DNA of 22,859 bases, from NCBI GenBank assembly GCA_003542955.1, contig DPJP01000373.1, forward strand, positions 143 to 23,001. Reading direction: 5' to 3'. A model generated the notes under the pieces. That model saw only the letters and a list, made by a program, of their open reading frames with translations. It had not been told where the DNA came from and did no database searches. Source of the stretch: Armatimonadota bacterium (GTDB lineage Bacteria; Armatimonadota; Zipacnadia; Zipacnadales; UBA11051). The position numbers and the translations under genes are program-made. Within the stretch, counting starts at the first letter, position 1; each line of letters begins with the position of its first letter. Below, piece after piece: positions 15,671-22,859 of this stretch.

Positions 15671-15674
15671 CTAT
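15654..15674. promoter_or_regulatory. Operator-like inverted repeat C, overlapping the -10 box
   Basis: Perfect 9-bp arms ATAGTTTGT (15654-15662) and ACAAACTAT (15666-15674) around a 3-nt centre. Its 15-bp core (15657-15671) matches repeats A and B as GTTTG-N5-CAAAC. Occupancy would cover the spacer and -10 of the operon promoter, as expected for an autorepressor. The likely ligand is the winged-helix protein encoded at 16540-16833 (inference). Confidence 0.75.
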
Positions 15675-15794
15675 CTGACAATTCAGACTATTGCCCTCCA
15701 CAAAGTAGTATGCATCGCAGACCATCGCCGTCCGGGCTCACTTCCACAGCAGCCGCAACGTGTGCAAGGAGCCTGAGACGCGGGAGGGACGCCG

Positions 15795-16553
15795 GTGACA
15801 CAACTCCACCGGGACTTGCGCGGACCCGCCATCGACGGGTTCGTTGCGTGGGATCGCAGGCGGGCTCAGGCGCATCGGCCGGGGCGGGTATTCACCGGCC
15901 TGTATGTCGCCGGTTGCGCCGCGGCTCTCGCCCTCGGCTATCTCACTATCCGGACTCACCAGAACGGGCTGCCGCTGCTCGCGGCCACCGGAGTCGTGCT
16001 GTTATCCGCGACCGCGGTCGCGATGCTGTGGCTGTGCACCCCCGGCGGTGAGCGCCTCGTCAACGCCGTCGCCGACCGCACGTCGCGCCGCACGGAGCCC
16101 ACGTCGGTCGTTGACTTTCCGGGCGCGTCCTGGGTGCCCGACGGCGTACCGAGCTGGGTCTGGCTCTCGCTGGTGTTCTGCATACTGGTGCAGACGGGCT
16201 TGAGCGTGCTCGGTGTCGTGCCCGCAGTGTTGATGCAGCCGCTGTCGATCATCTGGGCGGTTCCGCTGCTCTACCACGCGTCGGGGAGGTTCTTCAGACG
16301 CTTCCACCCGCTCAAGATGCTCTGGCCCGGTTTGTACGGGGTCCACGCCGTGCTCGTTCTGCTGGGGCTGCCGCTGAGTCTCGGATCGCCGCTTCAGGGG
16401 CTGGACATCCTCATGCCGGGGGCCGTCTACGGGCTGATCGCCTGCGCCGCGGCGCAGGCGCATCGCCACCTGGCGCTCCAGCACACCCGGGCAATTGCGC
16501 GCAGCCCGCAGACACACCGCTGTGTGCGGGGCCAGAAGCATGTCCGAAGTTGA
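15795..16553 (+). CDS. Six-helix integral membrane protein of unknown function, in an operon with a winged-helix regulator
   Basis: 252 aa; GTG start with GGGAGGG about 6 nt upstream. Family not recognised. Predicted helices are at about 33-51, 60-81, 120-141, 143-160, 177-195 and 205-222. A roughly 40-residue hydrophilic loop follows helix two (about 82-119), and both termini are Arg/His-rich and probably cytoplasmic. The end overlaps the regulator gene by 14 nt, indicating translational coupling. Small winged-helix regulators are often encoded with the membrane protein or transporter they control, so a transport or sensing role is possible but not shown. Confidence 0.75.
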   Translation: MTQLHRDLRGPAIDGFVAWDRRRAQAHRPGRVFTGLYVAGCAAALALGYLTIRTHQNGLPLLAATGVVLLSATAVAMLWLCTPGGERLVNAVADRTSRRTEPTSVVDFPGASWVPDGVPSWVWLSLVFCILVQTGLSVLGVVPAVLMQPLSIIWAVPLLYHASGRFFRRFHPLKMLWPGLYGVHAVLVLLGLPLSLGSPLQGLDILMPGAVYGLIACAAAQAHRHLALQHTRAIARSPQTHRCVRGQKHVRS

Positions 16554-16833
16554 CCCCGTCATCCACCAGCCGACCCGTCTGCGCATCATGATGCTGCTTT
16601 CAGGTGTGCGGAGCGCGGACTTCACCTTCCTGGCCGGGGCACTGGCGCTGACCAAGGGCAATCTCTCCTCCCACATGAACCAGCTCGAGAAGGTCGGCTA
16701 CATCGAGATCACCAAGACCTTTAAGGGCAAGATGCCCAACACCAGCTACGCCATCACCGCGGAGGGCCGCAGGCAACTGGGTGCCTACTGGCAGGCCATA
16801 GACGAGATTCGTCGGCTCACGGTCTCGGACTGA
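16540..16833 (+). CDS. Small winged-helix (MarR/HTH_34-like) transcriptional regulator
   Basis: 97 aa from the ATG at 16540, inside the end of the membrane-protein gene. The whole protein is one winged-helix domain of the PF13601 (HTH_34) type: first helix PTRLRIMMLL (about 11-20), second helix and turn FTFLAGALALTKGNLSSHMNQLEKVGYIEI (about 28-57, recognition helix NLSSHMNQLEKVG), then a Lys-rich wing (TKTFKGKMPNTSYAITAEG) and a C-terminal dimerisation helix (RRQLGAYWQAIDEIRRL). There is no ligand-binding domain. Such proteins bind inverted repeats as dimers. The three GTTTG-N5-CAAAC repeats upstream of its operon are the obvious candidate sites. Confidence 0.88.
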   Translation: MSEVDPVIHQPTRLRIMMLLSGVRSADFTFLAGALALTKGNLSSHMNQLEKVGYIEITKTFKGKMPNTSYAITAEGRRQLGAYWQAIDEIRRLTVSD

Positions 16834-16854
16834 TTGCCGAGGCCCTTGACACAG

Positions 16855-16885
16855 AAAACCGCCCGGCGGTTGTCCACCGGGCGGT
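16855..16885 (-). terminator. Rho-independent terminator of the flotillin operon
   Basis: A perfect 9-bp stem, ACCGCCCGG (16858-16866) with CCGGGCGGT (16877-16885), has a 10-nt loop. The AAAA at 16855-16858 is a TTTT tract when read on the minus strand, so it terminates transcription coming from the flotillin gene. On the plus strand there is no T-run, so it would be at most a weak terminator for the winged-helix gene. Confidence 0.8.
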
Positions 16886-16912
16886 CTGCACCTCAGCTAT
16901 GCCCTGGATGCC

Positions 16913-18535
16913 CTATACACCCGGGTCGGCCTGCGTGGTGTCAGGGGCCGCTGCCTTACGGGCCGGGGCCTCCTGACCGCGGCCGCCGGCGAGCTTCTCG
17001 TTCAACAGGCTGGCCAGGTCCAGCCCGAACATCGCCTTCAACTGCTCATTGAAGGCAAGGAACTGCTCGGGTATCTGGTTGACCAGGCCGGCGATCGGCG
17101 TGGTCTTGCCGTCGCCCCGGCCGTTGCCGCCGATATCGACGATCGAGATGCTGTCGACTGCGGCCAGGCCGTTCCCGATGGCCTCCATGGGCCACCGCAT
17201 GGCGCTGATGATATCCGGGTACTGCTCGAGCAGCATCTGGAGCACAGCCGCATCGCCGTACTGGCGCCACGCGTCGGCCTTCTCCATCATGCCTTCGGCC
17301 TCCGCGAGCAGGCGCGCCTTGATGGCGTCGGCTTCCGCCATACCCTTGGCGCGGATGGCGTCGGCTTCACCCTCGCCGGCGGCACGGGAATGAGCACCGT
17401 CACCCAGACCGCCGCGCTCGCGCTCGGACTGGTCGGCTTCCGCGGCCCTGATACGCGCGTCGCGCGCACCCTCGGCCTTCAGCACTGCCGCCTGCTTGTT
17501 GCCCTCGGCGTCGACGATCGCCGCCTGGCGCTTTGCCTCGGCGTCGATGATCAGACGCTGCCGCTCGGCCTCGGCCGGCTTGATCACCGTCGCGAGCAGT
17601 TCCTGCTCCCTGCGCAGGGCCTCCTGCTCCTGAACGGCGATCTGCGCCTGCCGCTCCAGTTCCTCGATCTTGACCTCTTCCTGCTTGACCTGCTGGCGGG
17701 CCTGAGCGGATGACAGCGGCCCGGCCTGGTCGGCCTTGGCCCGCTCGGCCTCCGCCTGGGCATCAAACTGCGCCACCTTGATGCGCTTGTCGCGCTCCGC
17801 ATCGGCGATGCCGACGTCGGCCTGTATCTTCGCCGTCTCACCGATCTTGCGGGCCTCGGAAGAGGCGAGGTCGGCGTCTCGCTGGGCCTGCGCGATACCT
17901 ACCTGCGCGTCGCGGCGGACCTCGGCGATGCGCCGCTTGCCCAGCGCCTCGATATAGCCGTGGTCGTCGGTGATCTCGCGGATCGGCATGTTGTCGATGA
18001 GCAGCCCCATCGTCTCGAGGTCGCTGGCGGACTGCTCGACCAGGTTCGATGAGAATGCGGCCCGGTTGCGGATCAGGTCCTCGACCGTCATCGTGCCGAC
18101 GATTGCGCGTAGGTGGCCCTCCATCGTCTGCTGGATGAGTTGGTAGACCTCACGCTCATCCATGGTCAGGAAGCGCTCCGCGGCAGCTCGCTGCAGGCTC
18201 TCGGTGGAGCCTATCTTCACGTTTGCGAGCGCATCGACACGCACCGGCACGCCATCGATGGTGACCGAGGCGGTCGTCGTGACCGGGATCGGCATCACCT
18301 CGAGCGACAACCACTCGACCGACACAACGACAGGCCATCTGACGAAGCCTCCGCCCTGAACCAGGCGGAAACCTGTCCGCGCACCCTCCGCGTCGCGTGA
18401 CCGACGCCCGAACACAACCGCTACCCGGTTCGGGGGGACGCGAACGTAGTACCTGGCTATGATCCCCAGGAACGCGAACAGCAGCAGTATCAGGAGCCCG
18501 ACGTACAGCGCGATCATCCCTATGCCTTCGAACAT
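16913..18535 (-). CDS. floT: Flotillin-like SPFH/Band 7 membrane scaffold protein
   Basis: 540 aa; ATG at 18535 with AAGGAGG 7 nt upstream. An N-terminal membrane helix (about 7-27) precedes an SPFH domain (about 30-190, with RVPPNRVAVVFGRR and SVTIDGVPVRVDALANVKI). A long Ala/Glu/Lys/Arg coiled coil runs to about 430, with heptad-like KRQAAIVDAEGNKQAAVLKAEG and AIRAKGMAEADAIKA. A C-terminal segment contains QMLLEQYPDIISAMRWPMEAIGNGL. The protein oligomerises at the inner face of the membrane in functional microdomains. It lies 35 nt downstream of the YuaF/NfeD-like gene, the same pairing as yuaF-floT in Bacillus. A Gly-rich patch (about 383-398) interrupts the coiled coil. Confidence 0.92.
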   Translation of the reverse strand: MFEGIGMIALYVGLLILLLFAFLGIIARYYVRVPPNRVAVVFGRRSRDAEGARTGFRLVQGGGFVRWPVVVSVEWLSLEVMPIPVTTTASVTIDGVPVRVDALANVKIGSTESLQRAAAERFLTMDEREVYQLIQQTMEGHLRAIVGTMTVEDLIRNRAAFSSNLVEQSASDLETMGLLIDNMPIREITDDHGYIEALGKRRIAEVRRDAQVGIAQAQRDADLASSEARKIGETAKIQADVGIADAERDKRIKVAQFDAQAEAERAKADQAGPLSSAQARQQVKQEEVKIEELERQAQIAVQEQEALRREQELLATVIKPAEAERQRLIIDAEAKRQAAIVDAEGNKQAAVLKAEGARDARIRAAEADQSERERGGLGDGAHSRAAGEGEADAIRAKGMAEADAIKARLLAEAEGMMEKADAWRQYGDAAVLQMLLEQYPDIISAMRWPMEAIGNGLAAVDSISIVDIGGNGRGDGKTTPIAGLVNQIPEQFLAFNEQLKAMFGLDLASLLNEKLAGGRGQEAPARKAAAPDTTQADPGV

Positions 18536-18570
18536 CTCACTGCCTCCTTACAGACCCACTCATACGGCGT

Positions 18571-19170
18571 CTATACAGCCCTGACTATCAGGGTACTGCC
18601 GATCTGCTCGACAACACGAACGGTGGCGCCCGCCGCAACGTGCTCATCGGGGTTGCTCACGCGTGCAAGCGACTTCACAGCGGTGCCGCGCACGTTGACC
18701 CTGACCTCGCCCATGCCACCGGCCGGGATCGCCGTCAGCACCACGCCGTCCTGCCCGATGAGGTGCGCGACACCGATGGTGCTGGTCGCCTCCTGCTGAT
18801 GCAAGAAGCGCATGAAGTAGTACACCGCCAGCGCCATGGCAAATCCGACCAGGGCGCCGAACGGCAGGCTCATCACGCCCCAGGACAGGCCGTCCAGGCC
18901 GATCAGTCCACCCCAGCCCCATCCGCCAAGGAAGGCCATCATCGTCCGGATGCTCACCGGGCTTGGCCCGCCTTCGCCCTCGCCCATGTCGTGCCCATGC
19001 CCCAGGTCGCCCTCGGCATGCAGGTCGATGTCATGGCCGATGTCGATATCCGCATCGTGGCCGAAGTCGTGTTCTGCCCCGAACACCAGCAGCGCAATCA
19101 CAACCAGCGTCCCGACCCCACCCATGACCCAGTAGCAGAGCCGCAGGAATTCAATGGTCTCCACCGTCAT
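18571..19170 (-). CDS. YuaF/NfeD-like membrane protein with OB-fold C-terminus
   Basis: 199 aa from the ATG at 19170, with GGAGA and GGAGG elements upstream; earlier in-frame ATGs lack a ribosome binding site. Helices lie at about 11-31, 75-95 and 98-120. Loop 33-65 holds a striking His/Asp cluster (H34, D35, H38, D39, D41, D43, H46, D47, D49, H51, D55, H58, H60, D61). The C-terminal 70 residues form the NfeD/YuaF OB-like barrel (GQDGVVLTAIPAGGMGEVRV, then TVRVVEQIGSTLIVRAV). NfeD-type proteins partner with flotillins, and this gene precedes the flotillin gene in one operon. Acidic loops here are common in this family, but the histidine content suggests metal binding. Confidence 0.88.
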   Translation of the reverse strand: MTVETIEFLRLCYWVMGGVGTLVVIALLVFGAEHDFGHDADIDIGHDIDLHAEGDLGHGHDMGEGEGGPSPVSIRTMMAFLGGWGWGGLIGLDGLSWGVMSLPFGALVGFAMALAVYYFMRFLHQQEATSTIGVAHLIGQDGVVLTAIPAGGMGEVRVNVRGTAVKSLARVSNPDEHVAAGATVRVVEQIGSTLIVRAV

Positions 19171-19230
19171 CGCCTCCGTTCTCCGATAGGCACTGCTTAC
19201 ACATTCGCGCAGCACGGCATGCAGTCCTAC

Positions 19231-19248
19231 CAGTTTGATACGAAACTG
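19231..19248. promoter_or_regulatory. Inverted repeat between the divergent YuaF/NfeD-flotillin and PspA genes
   Basis: CAGTTT (19231-19236) and AAACTG (19243-19248) are a perfect six-base inverted repeat with a six-base centre, 61 bp upstream of the NfeD-like start and about 200 bp upstream of pspA. It could be a shared operator. I found no convincing sigma70 or SigW-type promoter in this 275-bp region. Confidence 0.4.
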
Positions 19249-19445
19249 CGGGCAATTGTGCGCTCTGCCCAATCATCTGCCCGTAGTATTGTGTCGCGGC
19301 TGTATCGGGTTTTGTCTACCGACTCGACGATTCCGCCTGCGGCCGCCCGTCGGTGTCGCCGCCGGTTGCAGGATTCATCACCGTCCGCTCGGAACCGTAG
19401 AGGGACACAGTCACTGTCCGCATTCAGTCCCCGAGAGGTCTCGCC

Positions 19446-20135
19446 ATGTCTGGAGCACTCGACCGCCTGAAGGCGCTGATGAGGGAGAATCTCGACGCGA
19501 AGCTCGCGCGCTCCAAGAGCCCGGACCGCCTGCTCGAGCAGTATGTTGAGCGTGCGATGGCGGTTCGGGGTGAACTGCGCGAGGAACTCGTCGATGCCCG
19601 AGCGGAGTTGCTGCTGGTTCAGCAGCGGCAGAACGCCTCGGAGGAGCAGGCGCGCAACTGGGGAGCGCGCGCGCTTGATGCCCTGCGCCGAAGCGACGAA
19701 CAGGAGGCCCGGTCCGCGCTGCGCCGCCAGCGCAGCTTCGAGGTGGCGCTCGAGGATTGGGCGGATGCCATCTCCGCGCATGAGCAGACCGTCAAGAGCC
19801 TCGAGCAGGCCAGCCGCAGCCTTGCGGAGCTGCTCGAGGATGCCGAGCTACGCATGACCTCCCTCGTCTCGCGCCAGAAGGCAGCCAGGGCCGCCCTGCG
19901 CGTTCAGACCGTGCTCCAGGCCGTCGGCGACAGCCAGTCGACCGACTCCGAGAGGATGGTCGAGTCGGTCGAGGAACAGGAGGCACGGGCAGCGGCGATG
20001 GCGGAGGTGGCCGCGCGCACCGTCAAGGACCGCATCGCGCAGTTCGAGCGCGGCGCCGCCGATGCGGAGATTGAGCTCCGTCTCGAGCAGATGAAGCGGA
20101 GGCTCCGGGAGCCGGGGCAGACAGAGCGCCAGTAA
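19446..20135 (+). CDS. pspA: PspA/IM30 (ESCRT-III-like) membrane-stress protein
   Basis: 229 aa; ATG with AGAGG about 7 nt upstream. PspA/Vipp1 proteins form ESCRT-III-like helical polymers that protect and remodel the inner membrane. The sequence is almost entirely helical and shows the family layout: an N-terminal amphipathic start followed by LKALMRENLDAKLARSKSPDRLLEQYV (the usual 'NINDLLDKAEDPEKML' region), then long coiled coils rich in Arg, Glu, Gln and Ala (about 30-160), and a final helix FERGAADAEIELRLEQMKRRL. It is divergent from the YuaF/NfeD-flotillin pair, genes that belong to the same envelope-stress response in Bacillus (SigW regulon). Confidence 0.9.
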   Translation: MSGALDRLKALMRENLDAKLARSKSPDRLLEQYVERAMAVRGELREELVDARAELLLVQQRQNASEEQARNWGARALDALRRSDEQEARSALRRQRSFEVALEDWADAISAHEQTVKSLEQASRSLAELLEDAELRMTSLVSRQKAARAALRVQTVLQAVGDSQSTDSERMVESVEEQEARAAAMAEVAARTVKDRIAQFERGAADAEIELRLEQMKRRLREPGQTERQ

Positions 20136-20150
20136 TGCCCTCCGCGCGCG

Positions 20151-20370
20151 ATTCGGGGACTGCCACCCGAAGGTCCCGCCGTAGCCCCGCGCCTGCGGGA
20201 CGAAGGCGGACGGCGCGCTCTGTCACCCGACCAGCGACGACCGATCAGCGCCGGAGTTGGTCGCTGTCCCCAATGCGCTCTGTATGCGGTGAATCGGGGA
20301 CAGGGACCCATTGCGTGGCATAGGGATGGGCTTCAGGCTGGGACGGCAGGCGCAATGGGTGCCAGTCCCC
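20151..20370. repeat. REP-like array: four alternating copies of a GGGGAC(A/T)G unit
   Basis: Four related units alternate in orientation: ATTCGGGGACTGCCACCC (20151-20168, +), GGTCGCTGTCCCCAAT (20259-20274, -), AATCGGGGACAGGGACCCATTGCG (20292-20315, +) and CGCAATGGGTGCCAGTCCCC (20351-20370, -). Read in one direction all contain ATT/AATC-GGGGAC(A/T)G-N2-ACC. The last two form a large inverted pair around a 35-nt centre. This is the layout of bacterial interspersed mosaic elements mobilised by REP-associated Y1 transposases (RAYT). No transposase is present in the window. It fills the gap between pspA and the gene ending at 20379 and may also serve as a bidirectional transcription barrier. Confidence 0.65.
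20186..20200. repeat. Second copy of the CCCGCGCCTGCGGGA intergenic repeat
   Basis: An exact 15-base match to 14639-14653, with CCCGC and GCGGG as hairpin arms. It lies inside the REP-like region after pspA. Both copies are 3' to a plus-strand gene and follow a GTAG tetranucleotide. Confidence 0.5.
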
Positions 20371-20378
20371 GCCCACTC

Positions 20379-22709
20379 TCACTTCACCGTCACATCGCCG
20401 AGGTCGACGGTCTCCCCGCCCCTGGGCGTGAACGTCGCCTGCCAGGAGCGTTTTGGTCTCGTGGCCCCAGGCTCGAGCTCCCACGAGTACACCCGGTACT
20501 CCGCGCCGCATGCGATGCTGTCTGCTACCCATGCCCCGTCCGGACCAGTCTCCACAAAGCCTCGGACGCGTACCCCGCCCAGTCGTGCATCGACCTCTTC
20601 GGCGGCGCGGAGAAAGGGGACGCTGCGGGGTCCGATGTACACCCGCCAGCCCTTCAGGGGCTTGCCGTCCGCGTCCAGCAGCCTCCCGCGGACGCTCCCG
20701 AGCTGCTCGAGGACCAGGTCGAAGGGCATGTTCCATGCCGGGTCGACGTTCGCATCGATGCAGAAGAGCGCCTTTCCCGGGTGTCTCGCGAACAAGCACG
20801 GATGCGCGTCCTGATACGGCAGCCCGGACAGCACGAATGTCCCATCGGCGGCGGAGACGGTCCTTGCCGTGCCGCACAGATCGATGATGTCACACCCGTC
20901 CAGCAGATTGCGGTCCGCATCCATCGTGCGCCCCGTGATGCTTGACCCCCTGCGGTCCACGATGGCGGCGCCGATGTCGCGGACCTCGCCCGCACCGAGT
21001 GTCAGGTCCTCCGGCCACTGACACTCCCTGATGTAGCTCTCCTCTGAGCTGACAACCCTCATCTGGAGGGGGTATCCGGGCGGCACCGCGCGCACCTCGA
21101 ACTCGCCGCGCGCGTCGGTCATCGTCCACTCCCGGATTACGCATTGCCGCTCTCCATTGGGTCCGCCGAGGCGCACGCACAACAGTTGGACGTCCCGGAC
21201 GCCCTTGCCCGTGGCGTCGACAACGCGCCCCGTGATGCTCGCGGCCTGCAGCAGCTCGACTCGCAGGTGTGTCGCGTCCGGCTCAAGCCTGGTAAAGCCG
21301 ACCTCGGTCTGGTCGGCATTGGTGATCATCACCTCACAGGGCAGATACTCGCGGGTGGCCGATAGCCGCAGGTACCCCTGCGCATCAATGTCTCTGTCTC
21401 CGAGGGCGTCGGATGCCGCGCCTTCGAGAAACCGGACGCTGCCATCGCTCAGCGGCTGTCCGTCTGCGTCGAGGAGCAGGCAGGCAATCACGTAGGGCGG
21501 CACCAGCCTGAACCCCGGGGCGGTGACCGTCTTGCCGTCCATAGCCTCGACCATCTGGTCTCGTGGGGTGGGCTCACCACTCCCCTCGCCCACATAGATG
21601 CGGTGCTGCCCGGCTGGAAGCCTGAAGCTGTAGTGGCCCCCGGCATCGGTGTAGGTATCCCCGCTCCAGGCGTAGTCCGGCCCTCGCCCGGGCCCATGCG
21701 AGCATACGCGGACGCCCGGCATCGGTTCGCCGGTCGTGGCGTGAACTACGCGCCCGGTGATGAAGCCCCCCCGGATGAGCCTGAAGTCGATGCTCTCCGT
21801 GACTGCGCCGGGCATGCACGAGACACTCTGTCGCGCCGCCGCAGTGTGCTCGGTATCGGCGCGCAGATCGAGGCAGACGGTGTAGGCGCCCTCAGGGAGG
21901 GAATCAATCCGGTAGCGGCCGGCGTCGTCACTGACGGCTTCGCCCTCGCCGAAAGGTACCCCACCCAACGTATCGCCCGCGCGAGAACGCTGGCGGTCCG
22001 TCGCCCGTGCCCCGACGTGGATGCCACTCACAGGCTGCCCATCGCGCGTGATGGTGCCCGCGATGGCTCCCCCGGGCTGCAACACAACATGCAGCGGCCC
22101 GTCATCGCCGAGAGCGTGGGCTTCCCACAGCATTCGCGAGTACCCATCGGCCGTGACAATCAGCCGCGTTAGTGCACCCTCGGGCAGACAGCGGAGCAGA
22201 AAGACGCCATCGTCATGGGATACTGCGAAGAGGTCTTCCGGCGGGGATGGCCCAATCGTCCGCGCCCGGCCCTGGACGTGCCTGACGGCCACGCGGGCAC
22301 CGGCTATCGGCTTGCCCGTCAGGTCACGGACCTCGCCGGATAGCGTGGTCTCCGGGTGGAGCGTGATCGCGCAGTTCGCCGCCCTCCTGGTCGTGGGCTC
22401 GAGCCAGCCGATACCGAAGCCCTCCTTGATCGCGTAGACCCTGCCTACACCGATCCCCGCCTCACCCCCGATCACCTGCATAGCGAAGCTGCCGTCCTCC
22501 GTAGTGGTGGTCTCCGCCCGCACCCCATGCCAGTACGGTTTCCTGAACTCCCATCTGGCCACCACCTTCGCCCCCGCCGCCGGCTGACCGTCCGGCGTGA
22601 GCACCGTCCCGCTGACGGTGACCTCCTCAGCGATACTCGATACGCACAGCGCCAGCCCCACCGCCACACACACCGCTCTCTGGAGAAGCACCTGCCTGTT
22701 CGGTTGCAT
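20379..22709 (-). CDS. Exported protein of about eight CarboxypepD_reg-like (Ig-type) repeats
   Basis: 776 aa from the ATG at 22709, chosen because it begins a clear signal peptide (MQPNRQVLLQRAVCVAVGLALCVSSIAEE, residues 1-29) and has AGGGAG upstream; the longer frame would bury that peptide. The rest is a string of carboxypeptidase-regulatory-like beta-sandwich repeats (PF13620 type) opening with SGTVLTPDGQPAAGAKV, SGEVRDLTGKPIAGARV, AGTITRDGQPVSGIHV, TGRVVHATTGEPMPGVRV, ACLLLDADGQPLSDGSV, TGRVVDATGKGVRDVQL, TGRTMDADRNLLDGCDI and RGRLLDADGKPLKGWRV. There is no peptidase, glycosidase or TonB-plug domain and no C-terminal anchor. A role in surface binding or structure is likely. Proteins of this build are common in Planctomycetes-like and Armatimonadota genomes. 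Confidence 0.88.
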   Translation of the reverse strand: MQPNRQVLLQRAVCVAVGLALCVSSIAEEVTVSGTVLTPDGQPAAGAKVVARWEFRKPYWHGVRAETTTTEDGSFAMQVIGGEAGIGVGRVYAIKEGFGIGWLEPTTRRAANCAITLHPETTLSGEVRDLTGKPIAGARVAVRHVQGRARTIGPSPPEDLFAVSHDDGVFLLRCLPEGALTRLIVTADGYSRMLWEAHALGDDGPLHVVLQPGGAIAGTITRDGQPVSGIHVGARATDRQRSRAGDTLGGVPFGEGEAVSDDAGRYRIDSLPEGAYTVCLDLRADTEHTAAARQSVSCMPGAVTESIDFRLIRGGFITGRVVHATTGEPMPGVRVCSHGPGRGPDYAWSGDTYTDAGGHYSFRLPAGQHRIYVGEGSGEPTPRDQMVEAMDGKTVTAPGFRLVPPYVIACLLLDADGQPLSDGSVRFLEGAASDALGDRDIDAQGYLRLSATREYLPCEVMITNADQTEVGFTRLEPDATHLRVELLQAASITGRVVDATGKGVRDVQLLCVRLGGPNGERQCVIREWTMTDARGEFEVRAVPPGYPLQMRVVSSEESYIRECQWPEDLTLGAGEVRDIGAAIVDRRGSSITGRTMDADRNLLDGCDIIDLCGTARTVSAADGTFVLSGLPYQDAHPCLFARHPGKALFCIDANVDPAWNMPFDLVLEQLGSVRGRLLDADGKPLKGWRVYIGPRSVPFLRAAEEVDARLGGVRVRGFVETGPDGAWVADSIACGAEYRVYSWELEPGATRPKRSWQATFTPRGGETVDLGDVTVK

Positions 22710-22760
22710 GGCTGCACACTCCCTGTCGAATGCGAACGCGTTCCCGCTATGCGCCCAGTA

Positions 22761-22782
22761 CGTCAGGCGCCCCCGCCTGACG
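22761..22782. promoter_or_regulatory. Perfect hairpin upstream of the CarboxypepD_reg-repeat gene
   Basis: CGTCAGGCG (22761-22769) and CGCCTGACG (22774-22782) form a perfect 9-bp stem with a CCCC loop, 52 nt upstream of the ATG on the gene's own strand. There is no T-tract on either side, so it is not a standard terminator. A separate 10-bp palindrome (GAACGCGTTC) lies at 22734-22743. Either could be an operator or a leader element. Confidence 0.4.
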
Positions 22783-22859
22783 CGAATACGGACCCTTGGC
22801 ATCCCGGCGCGTTGCCACGGTGCGTGTCGTTGTCCTCTGGGGGTCGGGGCTTTGATCGT

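Noticed and set aside
16855..16885. Terminator for the winged-helix operon on the plus strand
   Set aside because: The T-run exists only on the minus strand, so it is assigned to the flotillin operon.
17345..17420. Possible compensating frameshifts in flotillin (Gly-rich patch RERGGLGDGAHSRAAGEGE)
   Set aside because: Neighbouring frames give no better flotillin sequence, and related proteins can have GLGE-type breaks here, so it is treated as natural variation.
19250..19445. SigW/ECF-type promoter (GAAAC/CGTA or GGAACC/GTC) upstream of pspA or the NfeD-like gene
   Set aside because: Fragments resembling each half occur, but none has the required spacing.
1..22859. CRISPR arrays, insertion sequences, integrases or phage genes
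   Set aside because: None was seen; the only mobile-type signal is the REP-like array.

Overview
The window is a GC-rich bacterial chromosome segment. Shine-Dalgarno sites are canonical, several genes start at GTG or TTG, and sigma70-type promoters are recognisable. Its gene content includes a PilT/PilU pair, a cytosolic GH38 alpha-mannosidase, parallel beta-helix and CarboxypepD_reg-repeat exported proteins, a YuaF/NfeD-flotillin-PspA envelope module and a stand-alone class III cyclase. This suits an uncultured, carbohydrate-degrading, diderm-like lineage such as Armatimonadota or the Planctomycetes neighbourhood. Sequence alone cannot fix the phylum.

Layout. 1-90: the 3' end of a tRNA, probably Ala(GGC), and its terminator. 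186-4735 (+): a secreted, C-terminally anchored protein, two PilT-family ATPases and a six-helix membrane protein with an eight-cysteine loop, apparently one type IV pilus or retraction-related unit. 4828-6087 (-): a strongly divergent RtcB-like protein with the metal-ligand and guanylylated-His positions kept but the signature arginines changed. It is divergently transcribed from a LON substrate-binding-domain protein (6173-6856, +) through overlapping promoters. 7013-7540 (+): an unrecognised protein behind its own sigma70 promoter and a structured leader. 7664-11291 (-): a large double beta-helix membrane-anchored protein followed by an odd HlyD-like/APH-kinase chimera. 11523-14600 (+): GH38 alpha-mannosidase.

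14815-16833: a minimal adenylyl cyclase (-) faces a two-gene operon (+) of a six-helix membrane protein and a small winged-helix regulator. Their 479-bp intergenic region carries three copies of one 15-bp inverted repeat (GTTTG-N5-CAAAC), one of which overlaps the operon's -10 box. This looks like a common operator set and is the best regulatory signal in the window. 16913-20135: flotillin and YuaF/NfeD (-) divergent from PspA (+), a membrane-stress module. 20151-20370: an alternating array of four REP-like units. 20379-22709 (-): an exported protein of about eight CarboxypepD_reg-like repeats.

Main candidates for something undescribed: the RtcB-like subfamily, the cyclase/HTH circuit with its three operators, the PilT/PilU-linked Cys-rich membrane protein, and the HlyD-APH chimera, which may instead be a deletion scar or an assembly error.
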